Assembly (NCBI GenBank): GCA_029204225.1
Contig: CM055102.1
Coordinates: 42,617,229 to 42,681,228, forward strand
Origin: Diphasiastrum complanatum
Lineage: Eukaryota > Streptophyta > Lycopodiopsida > Lycopodiales > Lycopodiaceae
Length of the DNA: 64,000 nt
Reading direction: 5' to 3'
The notes under the pieces were generated by a model. It saw only the letters and a program-made list of their open reading frames with translations. It searched no databases and was not told the origin of the DNA. Of the stretch, positions 22,399-35,114 are shown in pieces. Each line of letters opens with the position of its first letter. The stretch's first letter is position 1. The translations under genes and the position numbers were made by a program.

Positions 22399-22403
22399 AA
22401 ATG
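22399..22403. repeat. Target-site duplication AAATG (left copy)
   Basis: AAATG directly precedes the TGATGGGG end of the left LTR and is repeated at 29386-29390 directly after the right LTR. Five bases is the usual copia duplication size. Confidence 0.9.
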
Positions 22404-23951
22404 TGATGGGGCAAGGGAGATAGAAGAACGCGAACGGAGAAGAGAGCAGGAATATTGCGGAACAGCTCTCCCGTTACTGCTAGATGCAAAAACAATCTAA
22501 TAGAAAGTTTATGCTAAATTTAATCACAGCTTTAAGTGTTCTAATTGCCCAAAAGGATCTTAAAAATTAATTCATAGTCACAAAAACGAAAGTACAGTCC
22601 ACCACAGAGATTAGAAATGGTTTGTGTCGGGTATTACTGAAAAATGGATTCAATATAAAGTTTGGTTCTGAAATAGCTGGAAAGAGTAGTATGATATCGC
22701 GAGTGTCTCAGGCGTCAAAGACAGCCATCGTCTGATCAGAAACTGAGGAGTCGTAGGTGTCCGTGTTCTGATCAGAGTGAGTAAACAAGCGCGATCAAAC
22801 AAGGAGAAAGTGTATTCAATCACAACAAGCATTCATCTATATTATACACAGATAGAAAAGCATGTTGTTGTTATATTACACTGAAGCACAATAAGATAGC
22901 AATTACAACCAAAATGGCAGCGTAACTAGGAGGCTCAAAAGCATACACCTCATGGATGGAGTGTCTCTAGTAATTTGTGCTGGGATGATCTATTTATAGA
23001 TTGCATCCATGTATTAACTATATTAAATGTTTGTCACCTAATTAGGTAAGCTGTTGTACTTGGAAGTATATGGCCTCTGTGACAACTGTACATAGTGTAT
23101 ACTATCAACGAATTAGGAATGTTGACGCAGACAAGGGCGTCACAAATTCTCTCACTTTGCATTTTACGTGAAGTGGTTTTCCCTCACTTCGCAAATTTCG
23201 GGATGTGGTTGGGAACGTTCCTCGTTCAAAAACCTTCGACATTTTCTCTCTCTGCGGCTTGCGAAAAAGCCGAAGGTGTCCTTAAAAAGGCAAAGGTGCC
23301 CTCAAAAAGACAAAGGTGCCCTTAAAAAGATGAAAGTGTCCTTAAAAAGGTGAAGGTGTCTTTCAAACAGTTTAACTCATGAAAATAGATGACCTTCGAG
23401 AATTTTCTCTCTCTTTGCATTTTTCGAAAAAATGCAAAAAAGCCGAAGGTCTCAAAAAGAATTAAACTTTTGAACTATACAAGTTAAGCTTTTGAACTAT
23501 GCAAGTTTCGCATTTCGGAAAAATGCGAAAAAGTCGACACTGTGAAAAACATAGTTCATTTCTACAGACTGTCGCGACACTTAGAGTATTTCTACAGATT
23601 GTCGCTAAAGTAATGTATTTCTGTAGACTTGATCTAAATGCTAATTTTGTGGAGGTCCTTGAAGATGGCCAAGTTTTCAATGACTTCAAATTATTGAACT
23701 TAACATCTGAACTTGAAATTATGATAGGATTGGTTACCCTTTGCTGAAAATCAGCCGGAAGCTGTTGTAGACATTCTTCAAATAAATTGGTTGTCTAAGT
23801 TTGTGATTCCTGCAGGTATCAGATGAGCAGACGTAGAACCAAAGTTGGTTTCACCTGACCCTAGATCAATGATCAATAAACGTGCAGGAAGAATCATGAA
23901 ATAGAAATTAGTCATTCACTAAGGAGACAATTGTGGGCTTAATTTCCAACA
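22404..23951 (-). repeat. 3' LTR of the nested copia element
   Basis: 1,548 bp. Closely matches 27846-29385 with scattered substitutions and small indels. It contains a block of about 19-bp units (GAAGGTGTCCTTAAAAAGG type) at about 23270-23370 and repeated TTTCTACAGA-CTGTCGC motifs near 23555-23610. Confidence 0.92.
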
Positions 23952-23959
23952 GTCTCCCT

Positions 23960-25360
23960 TAAGGTCACAATTGGTGCCTTGGTATCTTCGTCAGGGTCAA
24001 CATGTTGAAGAACTTCTGATGCTTGATACTGGGAAGCGCTTTGGTGAAATTGTCTGCGACCATTTCTGTTGTGAAGCAGTATTGAAGGATCACTTGCCTT
24101 GAGAAGACTTTCTCCCGAATGAAATGATACTAGATTTCTATGTGGTTGGATTTGCCATGAAATCTGGGATTCAGTGACAGTGAAATACAGCTCAAGTTGT
24201 CACACAAAATGGTGGTAGCATTGAATTGAGCAGTGATGTAAGTTGTGAAGTAACAATCTGATCCATAGAGTTTCTTTTGAAACTTGACATGCTGTGATGT
24301 ACTCTGCCTCGGTCGAAGAAAGCGCAACTGATTTCTGCTTCCTTGAGTTCCACGAAATCAGTCCCCCTGCTAGATAGAAACAAAACATCGAGGTAGATTT
24401 TTTGGTAGAGACTGTTTCTCCCCAATCTAAGTCGGAGTAGCCTCCCAGGATGAGTGGGTCAATAGCATTTCCATCATAACATAAAATGTGATCTAAACTT
24501 CCCTGAATATATCTCATCACTCTCTTTAATACTTTCCAATGAGAGATCCTAGGATTAGACATGAATTGACTTAACGTGCTAAAAGTGTATGCTAAATCTG
24601 GTGTAGTACACGGCATTGCATACATCAAAGATCCTATTAGTTAATGATAAGGGTACTTTGTTATGTCAACTTTCAGAATCAGCACAAGTAGGTTTAGTCA
24701 ATATTATACTTGCATCCATCGGAGTATCAATTGGTTTGCAATCAGACATATGAAAATTTCCTAAAAAGCCTTTTAGATATGCATGCTGGCTAAGATAGAT
24801 CTTCTTCTGAAGTCTATTTCTAGTAATGTGAATTCCTAGCAAAGAATGGACAGCTCCTAAATCAGTCGTCAAATTCCTTTGACAGATCACTCTTAGTAGT
24901 GTGCAGAAGAGAAGTTTTGTTAGGCAAAATAAATGCATCATCTATGTAAAGAGCTATGTGAACTGAATTGGTGTCTATATGCTTCGAATAAACATTATCG
25001 TCAACTGAATTGTTTGCAAATCCCAATTGAGCGAGATAAGAGTTGATTCTATCGAACCATGCTCTTGCGGCCTATTTCAGACCGTAGATTGCTTTGTGAA
25101 GCTTGCACACTTTGTGCTCTTGGCCTTTGACTTTGAATCCTTTTGGTTGGAAGGTATACAGCTTCTCTTCGACGTTGTCGTTGAGAAATGTTGTCTTGAC
25201 ATCCATTTGGTGCATTTCGAGATCTTCTGCGGCTGCTAACACAATCAAAGTCCTGATTGACTACATCTTGATGACAGGATTGAAAATTTCTTGATAATCC
25301 ACTCCTTGGACTTGAGTGAATCCTTTAGCCACTAGCCATGCCTTCCATTTTGCAATGAAA
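23960..25360 (-). pseudogene. Nested copia: reverse transcriptase and RNase H
   Basis: Minus strand. RT pieces from about 25340 include AKWKAWLVAKGFTQVQGVDY, MHQMDVKTTFLND, VCKLHKAIYGLK and LYIDDAFIL (IDD catalytic pair present), then GAVHSLLGIHITRNRLQKKI. RNase H (24628-24200) has CTTPDLAYTFSTLSQFMSNP, GGYSDLDWGETVSTKKSTS and KSVALSSTEAEYITACQ, with Asp and Glu catalytic positions visible; its frame-shifted tail runs to about 23990 (NFTKALPSIKHQKF). Stops occur (for example after FNPVIKM and YGLK), and about 40 bases between RT and RNase H are disrupted. Confidence 0.85.
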
Positions 25361-25363
25361 CCA

Positions 25364-26485
25364 TCAGAGTTGATTTGAAGATCCACTTGTTGTTACAGTA
25401 TCCTTGGAGTTAATTGCTTCGGCTAGGCTCTCTGGTTCTTCTGATGAAATCCAGAATGATTGAGGTGTATACCTCTCAGGAACTGTCCGAGTCCGTGAGA
25501 ATTTGCGGACGTTTGGGTGATTAGGATGCGATGATGCTTCTTCTTGAATTTCTCCAGATCTGTTCGAGCTAGCTTGGTCTGGTTTGATGACAGGTACTGT
25601 CGGCTGCTCGGCTTCTATAGCTGTAGTTGCAGGTTCTGTAGAAGAAACATTATCGTTGAAAGATTTTATGCTACGTAAAGTAGGATGAAATGACATAGCA
25701 TCATTTTTTTATCGATGTATGTTCTTGAAATATTACATTTCTAGAGACAAGTACTACATTGGTGGATGGATCATAAACTTTATAAGCTTTATGTTCATTA
25801 GGATAGCCAATGAAAGTACATTTATTTGTCCTATGATCCAGCTTCTTCCTAAGTCGTTTAGGAATGTGAACAAAACATATACAACCAAAGATTTTTAAAT
25901 GGCTGACACTAGGCTTGTGCCCATGCCAAACTTCATAAGGAATTTTGTTGTTGATGGCTTTGGTGCTGAATCTGTTCTGCACGTAACAGGCTCTAGCAGT
26001 AGCTTCTGCCCAGAACTTCGCAGGTAGGTGTGCTTGATGTAGCATGGATCTGGCTGAGTTGAAAAGAGTTCGATTCTTCCTTTTTGCAATCCCGTTTTGT
26101 TGAAGTGAATAGGAAGTGGTGCATTGTCTTCTAATGCCATGTTCAACCATGTAGTCGAAAAGGCTTCAGATTTGTGCTTAATGAACATGATTGTAGACCA
26201 TCTAGAATAATCATCTATAAAAGTGATAAAATAGATTGCATCTCCTAAGGATGGAGTTGGCATTGGACCAGAAAGATTGCTACATACAAGATCCAATACA
26301 TGCTTTGTTTTGATGGAATGTGATTTTGAAAACTTGCTTCTAGAGTGCTTCCCATAGATGCATGATTCACAAAAGAAAGATTTCCTATCTAATGAAGAAG
26401 GGAAATTCAGTCCATCAACTAAATTATTACAACGCATATAAGAAAGTGATATTGTATTCACGTGTCCAAATCGACTATGCCACAA
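25364..26485 (-). pseudogene. Nested copia: integrase with internal deletion
   Basis: Minus strand. The pre-integrase segment (LWHSRFGHVNTISLSYMRCN, FFCESCIYGKHSRSKF) and core start (VCSNLSGPMPTPSLGDAIYF, ITFIDDYSRWSTIMFIKHKS) are followed by a jump to MVEHGIRRQCTTSYS: the segment with the second catalytic Asp (usually TDNGGE) is gone. QQNGIAKRKN has Lys where the catalytic Glu belongs (about 26083). The C-terminal part (PYEVWHGHKPSVSHLKIFGC, VVLVSRNVIFQE) and a Ser/Pro/Glu-rich linker to RT (25696-25364) remain open. Confidence 0.85.
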
Positions 26486-26489
26486 AACA

Positions 26490-27804
26490 GCACTGTCGTT
26501 TACATTTTCATTAGAGATACTAGCTAATGCAACTGAATTAGAGAGTATGTACAGATTTCTGACTCTAGTGCACGTAGTCAGAGTAGTATCTTCCTCAAGT
26601 ATTGTACACTGCTCAGATGAGAAAGTAACAGTGTAGCCCTCATCAGTTATCTTAGAAATTGATAACAGGTTATTTGATCACTGAAGAACATGAAGGACGT
26701 TAGGAACACAAACAGATAGATTGTTGTTGAAGGTGATTTTCACTGTTCCTTTGCCTTCCACGCATATGGTGTTTGAATCTCCTAGGTAGATGAATTGATC
26801 TCTGCTGTAAGTTGCATACTCAGTAATTGCGAGAGGTCATGTGTTGGGTAGCATCGCTGTCCAAGTACCAGCTATCACAATCTTCGTTGCTGTTGTTGTA
26901 AGCCATTAACAAGTGTGTATTTTGATTCTTGAATTCCACCGCGTTGGAGAAATCTGGATGTTGTTGTTGTTGTTGCTTCTTTGCCTCGTTGTAGATCCGG
27001 ATATGACACTCCTTGATGTCGTGATTGGCTCTCTTGCAATATCTACAGAAATGCTTCTTGCGCGATCCACCATGCTCACCTTGAGTGTGAGGCTTCTGCT
27101 ATTGCTGCTGCACTTGATTCTTGCCCTTGGAATAGTCTTTCTTCTTGGTGTATAGAGCCATGGATTTGTCTTTGATGGACATGCTGCTAGTCTTTCTCCG
27201 TATTTCTTCTTGAAGAAGATGACCAATCACCTTTTGAAGAGTGAGGTCGGGTTGTGTGGAGATCATCACCACAAAGTGTTCATACAAATTTGGAAGAGAA
27301 GAAAACAAAGTCATAATAGCATCATCATCTTGAATAGAATATCCTACAGCTGATAACTGATCCAATAAAGATTTGAAGCTGTTGATGTGAGAAGTGATGG
27401 TAGTAGAATCAGACATGCTAAGAGTAAAGAACTTCCTTCTAAGATGTAATCTAGTGGTTACATCATGAGTCTCATAGAGATTTAATAACAAATCTAATGC
27501 ATCCTTAGAGGTTTTGCATGTGGTAATGTGGGATATTCAGGAGTCGGCTAGATTGAGTGTAATACATGTCAAGGCCTTCTGATCTTTGATCTTCCATGCC
27601 TTTGCTTGAACCGTCTTCTAGTTTTAGGTTAGCACCTTCTACTACATCCCAAATATCTCTATCTATCAACATCATCCGGAGTTTTAACTTCCATATGTAG
27701 AAGTTAGAACCATTGAACTTGTCAATGATTCTAGCTTCGCTGGATGATGAAGACGAAGAGCTACCTATATGAGACATACTATCAGTAATACAAATAGAAC
27801 ACAC
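26490..27804 (-). pseudogene. Nested copia: gag, zinc knuckle and protease
   Basis: Minus strand. Gag opens near 27804 (RIIDKFNGSNFYIWKLKLRM) with a frame break near 27500, then LLNLYETHDVTTRLHLRRKF ... GHLLQEEIRRKTS (27491-27099). A zinc knuckle lies near 27060 (FCRYCKRANHDIKECH). The protease site near 26850 reads WYLDSDATQHMT: Asp replaces the conserved Gly of DSGA. A later VCVPNVLHVLQ block has a stop. Confidence 0.85.
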
Positions 27805-27830
27805 TTAATCTCTCAGTTTATATGAGCTAT

Positions 27831-27842
27831 GCTCTGATACCA
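27831..27842 (-). promoter_or_regulatory. Primer-binding site of the nested copia
   Basis: Plus strand GCTCTGATACCA, minus strand TGGTATCAGAGC (initiator-Met tRNA complement), three bases from the LTR end at 27846. Confidence 0.88.
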
Positions 27843-27845
27843 ATC

Positions 27846-29385
27846 TGATGGGGCAAGAGAGATAGAAGAACGCGAACGGAGAAGAGAGCAGGAATATTGC
27901 GGAACAGCTCTCCCATTACAATCAGCTGCTAGATGCAAAAACAATCCAATAGAAAGCGTATGCTAAATATAATCACAGCTTTAAGTGTTCTAATTGCCCA
28001 ACAGGATCTAAAAAATTAATTCATACTCACAAAAATGAGAGTACAATCCACCGAAGAGATTAGAAATGGTTTGTGTGTGGTATTACTGAAAAATGGATTC
28101 AATATGAAATTTGGTTTTGAAATAGATGGAAAGAGCAGGATGATATTGCGAGTTCCTCAAGCGTCAAAGACAGCCATTGTCTGATCAGAAACTGAGAAGT
28201 CGTAGACGTCCGTGTTTTGATCAGAGTGAGTAAACAAGCGCAATCAAACAGCGATAAAGTGTATTCAATCACAACAGACATTCATCTACGTTCATACACA
28301 GATAGAAAATCATGTTGCTGCTATATTACACTAAAGCACAATAAGATAGCAATTACAACCAAAATGGCGGCATAACTGGGAGGCTCAAAATCATACGTCT
28401 CAGGGACGGAGCATCTCTAGTAATATGTGCTAGGATGATCTATTCATAGATTGCATCCATGTACTAACTACATTAAATGTTTGTCACCTAATTAGGTAAG
28501 CCGTTGTACTTGGAAGTATATGACTTTTGTGATAATTGTACATAGTGTATACTGTCAAAGAATTAGGAATGTTGACGCGGACAAGGATGTCACAAATTCT
28601 TTCACTTCGCATTTTACGTGAAGTGGTTTTCTCTCACTTTGCAAATTTCGGGAAGTGGCTGGGAACGTTCCTCGTTCAAAATAGACGACCTTCAGTATTT
28701 TCTCTCTCTTTGGGATTTTGCGAAAAAGCCGAAGGTGCCCTTAAAAAGGCGAAGGTGTCCTCAAAAAGTCGAAGGTGCCTTTAAAAAGACGAAGGTGTCT
28801 TTAAAAAGTTTAACTCATGAAAATAGATGACCTTCGAAAATTTTCTCTCTCTTTGCATTTTTTCAAGAAAATGCAAAAAAGCCGAAGGTGTTAAAAACAA
28901 AGTAAACTTTTGAACTGTACAAGTTAAACTTTTGAACTATGCAAGTTTCGCATTTCGGAAAAATGCGAAAAAGTCGACATTGGGAAAAACATAGTTCATT
29001 TCTACATACTGTCGCAACACTTAGAGTATTTCTGTAGACTATCGCGAAAGTAATGTATTTCTGCAGACTTGTTCTAAATGCTAATTTTGTGGAGGACCTT
29101 GAATATGGCCAAGTCTTCAATGACTTCAAATTATTGAAATTAACATCTGAACTTGAAATTATGATAGGATTGGTTACCCTTTGCTGGAGATCAGTCAGAA
29201 GCCCGTTGTAGAAATTTTTCAAATAAATTGGTTGTCTAAGTTTGTGATTCCTACAGGTACCGCAGACATCGAACCAAAGTTGGTTTCACCTTACCCTAGA
29301 TCAATGATCAATAAACGTGCAGGAAGAATCATGAAATAGAAATTAGTCATTACCAAGGAGACAATTGTGGGCTTAATTTCCAACA
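27846..29385 (-). repeat. 5' LTR of the nested copia element
   Basis: 1,540 bp, starting TGTTGGAAATTAAGCCC on the minus strand at 29385. It carries the transcription start region of the element by position. The short-unit block (about 28730-28810) has fewer or altered units compared with the other LTR. Confidence 0.92.
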
Positions 29386-29390
29386 AAATG
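29386..29390. repeat. Target-site duplication AAATG (right copy)
   Basis: Follows the LTR end CCAACA exactly and matches 22399-22403. Confidence 0.9.
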
Positions 29391-29579
29391 AAGGTTTAGA
29401 GGTGCAATGAGACCTCAAAATTTTTCTAATTGTTCACTATGGAGAGTCTCCTACATATTAAAGCCTCTTCCTTTGTAAAGTTAGATGTGTAATAAGGAAT
29501 TTAACTTGGCTTTCTTGCCCTAATTTGCCAACCTAGCCTCATTCCTAGAGTCATGCCAAGTAGATCAATCTCCACCACA
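29391..29579 (-). repeat. Right part of the outer copia 5' LTR
   Basis: Matches about 17845-18011 and ends in CCACCACA as that copy ends in CTACCACA. The sequence past 29580 has no counterpart there, so this is the outer end of the older element. Confidence 0.65.
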
Positions 29580-30724
<1,145 letters not shown>

Positions 30725-30980
30725 GTGACGGAGTGCAGGTGTGTTCCCTAATGGTTAAGAGCAAGTTGTTTGGGCAAGAGGTCGATGGTTTAAGTGCTCG
30801 GGGGAGATGGGTGGGTGGGTTTTGCCATGTGACAAATAAAAGCGAGGAAATGTTAAAAAAAGATATGCTCTCGTCCTTAAAAATCTTAGTTTCATTTTTT
30901 TGGGCGAGAGGGGGGGGGGGGGGGGGATGGGTTCTTTCTTGATGGGGACTTTTTTTTGTCTCCTTAAAAAAAAAAAAACT
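30725..30980 (+). mobile_element. tRNA-type SINE-like element
   Basis: The stretch CCTAATGGTTAAGAGCAAG resembles a tRNA-derived A-box region of plant SINEs, and about 35 bases later GCAAGAGGTCGATGGTTTAAG resembles their B-box region (usually GGTTCAAGTC). A G-rich run (about 30910-30926), a T-rich segment and a 12-base A-tail (about 30967-30978) follow. Target-site duplications were not found, so the borders are approximate. Confidence 0.5.
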
Positions 30981-31126
30981 TAGTTTATGGGGAGCCAAAA
31001 AGCCCCTCACTTTTTTTGTTTCATGGAGAGTGGGGATTCACATTTTTTAAGGGGTTTATGTTCATATTTTTTTTATGAGGGGTTTACGTTTTAAAGAGGA
31101 GGTGTTTTACATTTAAGAAAAAGTGG

Positions 31127-31157
<31 letters not shown>

Positions 31158-31212
31158 GGGGGCTTTATATTAATATAAATATTTCTAATGGAATGGAGTC
31201 ACCCCACCCTTG

Positions 31213-31258
<46 letters not shown>

Positions 31259-31329
31259 TTTAACCTTCTTAATTTTGTTTTAGGGGCATGGAGGAACCTC
31301 CTTCCCTCTATGGGTAGTTGGTCAGCCTA

Positions 31330-31400
<71 letters not shown>

Positions 31401-31494
31401 GAGGCTCGTGGGAGGGAGGGAAGGACAAAAAAAGACTCTAGACTCTATACTTCATACAATATACCTCATCCACAAAAAGTTTTTTATATGGAGA

Positions 31495-31525
<31 letters not shown>

Positions 31526-31622
31526 ACATGCACATATGTGCATTCAATGTGTCGGGGGAAGCTCTCACACACAACGAACACGCGCACAGACACACATAGG
31601 CGCACACACACACATAGGCGCG

Positions 31623-31715
<93 letters not shown>
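31127..31715. repeat. Microsatellite cluster: GT, AC, GA, GT, AC-GT
   Basis: Tracts at about 31127-31154 (GT), 31225-31257 (AC), 31335-31399 (GA), 31496-31521 (GT), and 31632-31669 (AC) joined to 31670-31715 (GT). The last pair is self-complementary and could fold as a long hairpin. Dipeptide-repeat open frames here are artefacts. Confidence 0.93.
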
Positions 31716-31716
<1 letters not shown>

Positions 31717-32052
31717 CCAAATCTCCCCTTCCCTCCTATTTTTCTTTTTTTATTGTCTCTTTTGCTCTCGATTTAGGAGTTAAAGCTAGTGAGTTTGGGC
31801 TTGTGGCTAAACATTCCTGAAAATGGCGGGCCAAGATAGGGATTTGAATGATTGAAAAAAGAAAAGAAGCAGTTTAAGGTAGTCAAGAGAATTAAAAATT
31901 TTCTGTTCATGATTTATGGGTAAAACTTTGGTGATTCAAAATAAATAAGAAAGCCATGTAATAAAGATTATTGGCTAACGTTTAAAGCACATTGAAGCGT
32001 GTGAAGAAAATAAAACCTTAACTTCAAGCTTCAAACTTCCAATATTTGAATT

Positions 32053-32450
<398 letters not shown>

Positions 32451-32719
32451 TAAAACATGTAAAAGCAACTGAATTAACAAATAAAAACCTTTGAGCTCTG
32501 AATCTGAGGCCTCCAAAATCGCCCTCCAATATCGCTCTCCAAGCGCCTCAAGATCCCTACAAAGGTAGCGTGAAAATGAAGCTCGCGGGAGGGAATACAA
32601 ACACAATGTCAGAATCCGACATCCGTAGGATCCGTCGAAATCCAACATCATTTTTTAGAAGCCAAAACGTCAAATCATCAACACGGATTGTCGATCTAGT
32701 TAGAATTAAAGTATAATCA
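32451..32719. other. Non-genic region before a copia LTR
   Basis: No coding signal that I can support; a 117-codon minus-strand frame depends on the CT repeat. Confidence 0.4.
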
Positions 32720-32970
32720 CTATGTTACTGTACTGTGGGTCCTATCAGTTGATAAGGATTAGTTGGCCTCGCCACAAGGCAAGTCGACGGGACACGCATC
32801 CCGTCAACGGCAACCTGGATCATGCATGGGTTGCCTGAGTGAACAACTATATGTACATTGTAATTTCATTTTGAGAAATACAGTTGCTATGTGAGCTTGC
32901 TGTGGAGAGTGTTTTCTGTCTGTGTTACTGTGTAGCATGATCTGTGTTCATGTTTGAAGTAAATTCTAAG
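32720..32970 (+). repeat. Probable 5' LTR of a plus-strand copia (borders approximate)
   Basis: Sequence just upstream of a canonical PBS, with a TGTTACTG start near 32723 as a candidate LTR head. No second copy was located, so borders rest on position only. Confidence 0.4.
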
Positions 32971-32971
32971 T

Positions 32972-32983
32972 TGGTATCAGAGC
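32972..32983 (+). promoter_or_regulatory. Copia primer-binding site
   Basis: TGGTATCAGAGC on the plus strand, upstream of a plus-strand gag-pol relic. Confidence 0.8.
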
Positions 32984-34245
32984 CGTACAGGGAGTGTACA
33001 TAGTACATCATCGTCATTGAAGAGAGCTTCGGGAGAACTGTCTTCTGAGAGTTCGGGGTTTACGGCGGGGTGTAGACGAAAAGTGAAGCACTGGTGCATA
33101 GATTCTAGCACACAGAAGCTTAGTAAGCTTGAGACTATGTGAGGATTCAGTGACAAGATTGGTCAATAGAATCTACGAAGCAGAATTCTGAAAAATTCCG
33201 TAGAGGAGTTGCTCAGTGTTTGCAATCAGTGTGCATTCGAACGGACACCGTTTGACAAATGGATTGAAGCATCAGCTTTCCAGTAGTAGGGCGACCTCAG
33301 AGCAGTTGATTTGGCCAGCCAGAAGGTTGCGAAAAACAAGCCAAGATCAAAGTTGTGAGAAAAACCCTGGCCTAGGGTTTGGAAGCATAAAAGCGAAGTT
33401 TTCTCTCTATATTGATCCGTTTTTGAAGCTGTAAAAGCCTGTAGAAGGGTGCCCTAGTGCAAAGTAGCAAATCAGCGCCATGGATCAGCTAAGGAATCAG
33501 ACTAGTTTATAGCCTGCAGCCATAGCTTGCAAGGAGATGGAAAGAAGAGGAGATCTCGCGGATCTATTCGCGCGCGGAAGAGGAGTCCCCTCTTAGTGTT
33601 CTAAGGTGGGCCAGCGGCTGCAAGGACTGAAGACATTGCGCAGATCATTGGATCAGTGTCCATCATGATCAACGATAGAGATCAAACCTCTAGTATTGAA
33701 TTTGGACCATCAAATCCAAGAGAACCAGTGGATTGTTTCTAAAAGAGCCTTGAAGGGGACTGAAGGGCATTGAAAGACAAATCAGGCTTCAACTTCAATA
33801 AAAAATTTCATAATGAAAGTTGATTTGAGTCCAAATTCACTAAAGTTTGAAGTCTTTTCAAATTGAAAAAATAGTTCAAAAAGCAAAAAACCCCTTAAAT
33901 CCACCTCCTTTATCCGTTTTGACCCAAACGAAGGGCTATAACCTCCAAACGAAGGGCCCCCGGACTGTTATCGCAAGTAGAATATAGCAAAACAGAGTGA
34001 TTGCAGCGGAGAAAGTGTTCGGAGTGTGCCAAAAGTGATTTCACCATTCCATTGGGCACGTAGTTGGGAGTTGACGACTAAGTGCATTTCAGAAGGCGAC
34101 GCCGATTTGGCTTTCAAATTGAGGAAAAAGCAACGAGTGGCCTGATAAGGGAAAAAGTGCAGGTCATTATTTTCAGCTTATGACATCACAGTTGGCCTCA
34201 GCATAGTGCTTTCAGCCTACGACGAAAGTTTCAAGCAGTTTTGCA
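32984..34245 (+). other. Unusually long untranslated leader of the plus-strand copia
   Basis: About 1.26 kb separates the PBS from the gag ATG at 34246. Only short open frames occur (for example 72 codons at 33216). Most plant copia leaders are far shorter, so an insertion or element-specific leader is possible. Confidence 0.45.
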
Positions 34246-35114
34246 ATGGCAAACATGGGAGAGTCCATTTTGAGTGAAAGTAGCCGATTGGACGGGATTT
34301 CCAACTATGCAGTGTGAAAATTCAAAATGAAAAATATACTGATGGAGAAAGATGTGTGGGAAGTCGTCACAGGTGATGAGAGAAGACCGCCAAATGAAAC
34401 GGATATCAAAGTGTTCGACAAAAAGATGAGGAAAGCGTTGACCTTCATTAACTTGTCAGTGAAGGATCACACCATTACCCACATTTGTGATGATGTTACA
34501 CCCAAATAGGCATGGGATGTGCTAAAGGAGCAGTTCAAGATGTCAAATCTGTCAAGAATCATGTTTCTGAAGTCAAAGCTGAATAGTATCTGAATGGAAC
34601 AAGGAGAGCACATTCAGACATACATGACCAGAATCAAAACAATGAGGGATGAACTGCATTCTATTGGTGAGCGCATACGTGATGTGGAGCTGGTGCACAA
34701 TGCATTGTGCGGCATTGTAGAACCCTATCATATGTTTGTGAGCATAATAGCATCAAGAGAAAGATTGCCAACCTTTGACGAGCTCACAGAAATCTTGATG
34801 CAGGAAGAGCAACGACGAAAAATGGTGAAAGCTAGATGTCAGAATACTGACGATCAGGCACTTGCGACATACTAAAAACAAGGCAAGGACAAGGGCAAGA
34901 AGAAGTTTAAAGAGCAATTTGCCAAGTCTCAAGAGGATGAGGGTTCTTCCATAAGACCAAGAAGAAAGGCAAGTGCTTCCATTGTGGTAGAAAGAACCAT
35001 TAGAAGAGTGAATGTTGCAAATTCCTGGCGGAACAAGGCAAGGGGAAACCAAAACAAGCAGGTAACCTTGTCGATGAGGGTGAGATTGAAGACTCTAGCA
35101 TCTTCATATCTGCA
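34246..35114 (+). pseudogene. Plus-strand copia: gag relic
   Basis: ATG at 34246 opens MANMGESILSESSRLDGISN followed by YAV-stop-KFKMKN, where a stop replaces the conserved Trp. Gag continues (MEKDVWEVVTGDERRPPNET; IQTYMTRIKTMRDELHSIGE) with further stops at about 34507, 34591 and 34873. A zinc knuckle near 34965-35015 (KCFHCGRKNH ... SECC) has a stop in place of one residue. It cannot encode a working gag. Confidence 0.8.

Larger units (their letters stand above)
22404..29385 (-). mobile_element. Complete, nested Ty1/copia retrotransposon
   Basis: A 6,982-bp element on the minus strand with two LTRs (22404-23951 and 27846-29385) that begin TGTTGG and end CATCA on the minus strand, flanked by identical AAATG duplications. 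It keeps the gag-protease-integrase-RT-RNase H order, a PBS at 27831-27842 and a purine-rich tract just before the 3' LTR (CCTTAAGGGAGAC, minus strand). It landed in the 5' LTR of the older copia at 17.75-29.58 kb. Coding is broken: frameshifts in gag, DSDA instead of DSGA in protease, a deletion across the second catalytic Asp and Glu-to-Lys in integrase, and stops in RT. It is structurally complete but unable to move alone. Confidence 0.93.

Noticed and set aside
31127-31820. Several open frames of 70-163 codons with Arg-Glu, Cys-Val or Thr-His dipeptide repeats.
   Set aside because: They are translations of GA, GT and AC microsatellites and have no other content. The same holds for the frames at 12323-12505, 32272-32651, 40611-40817, 52328-53293 and 57682-58051.
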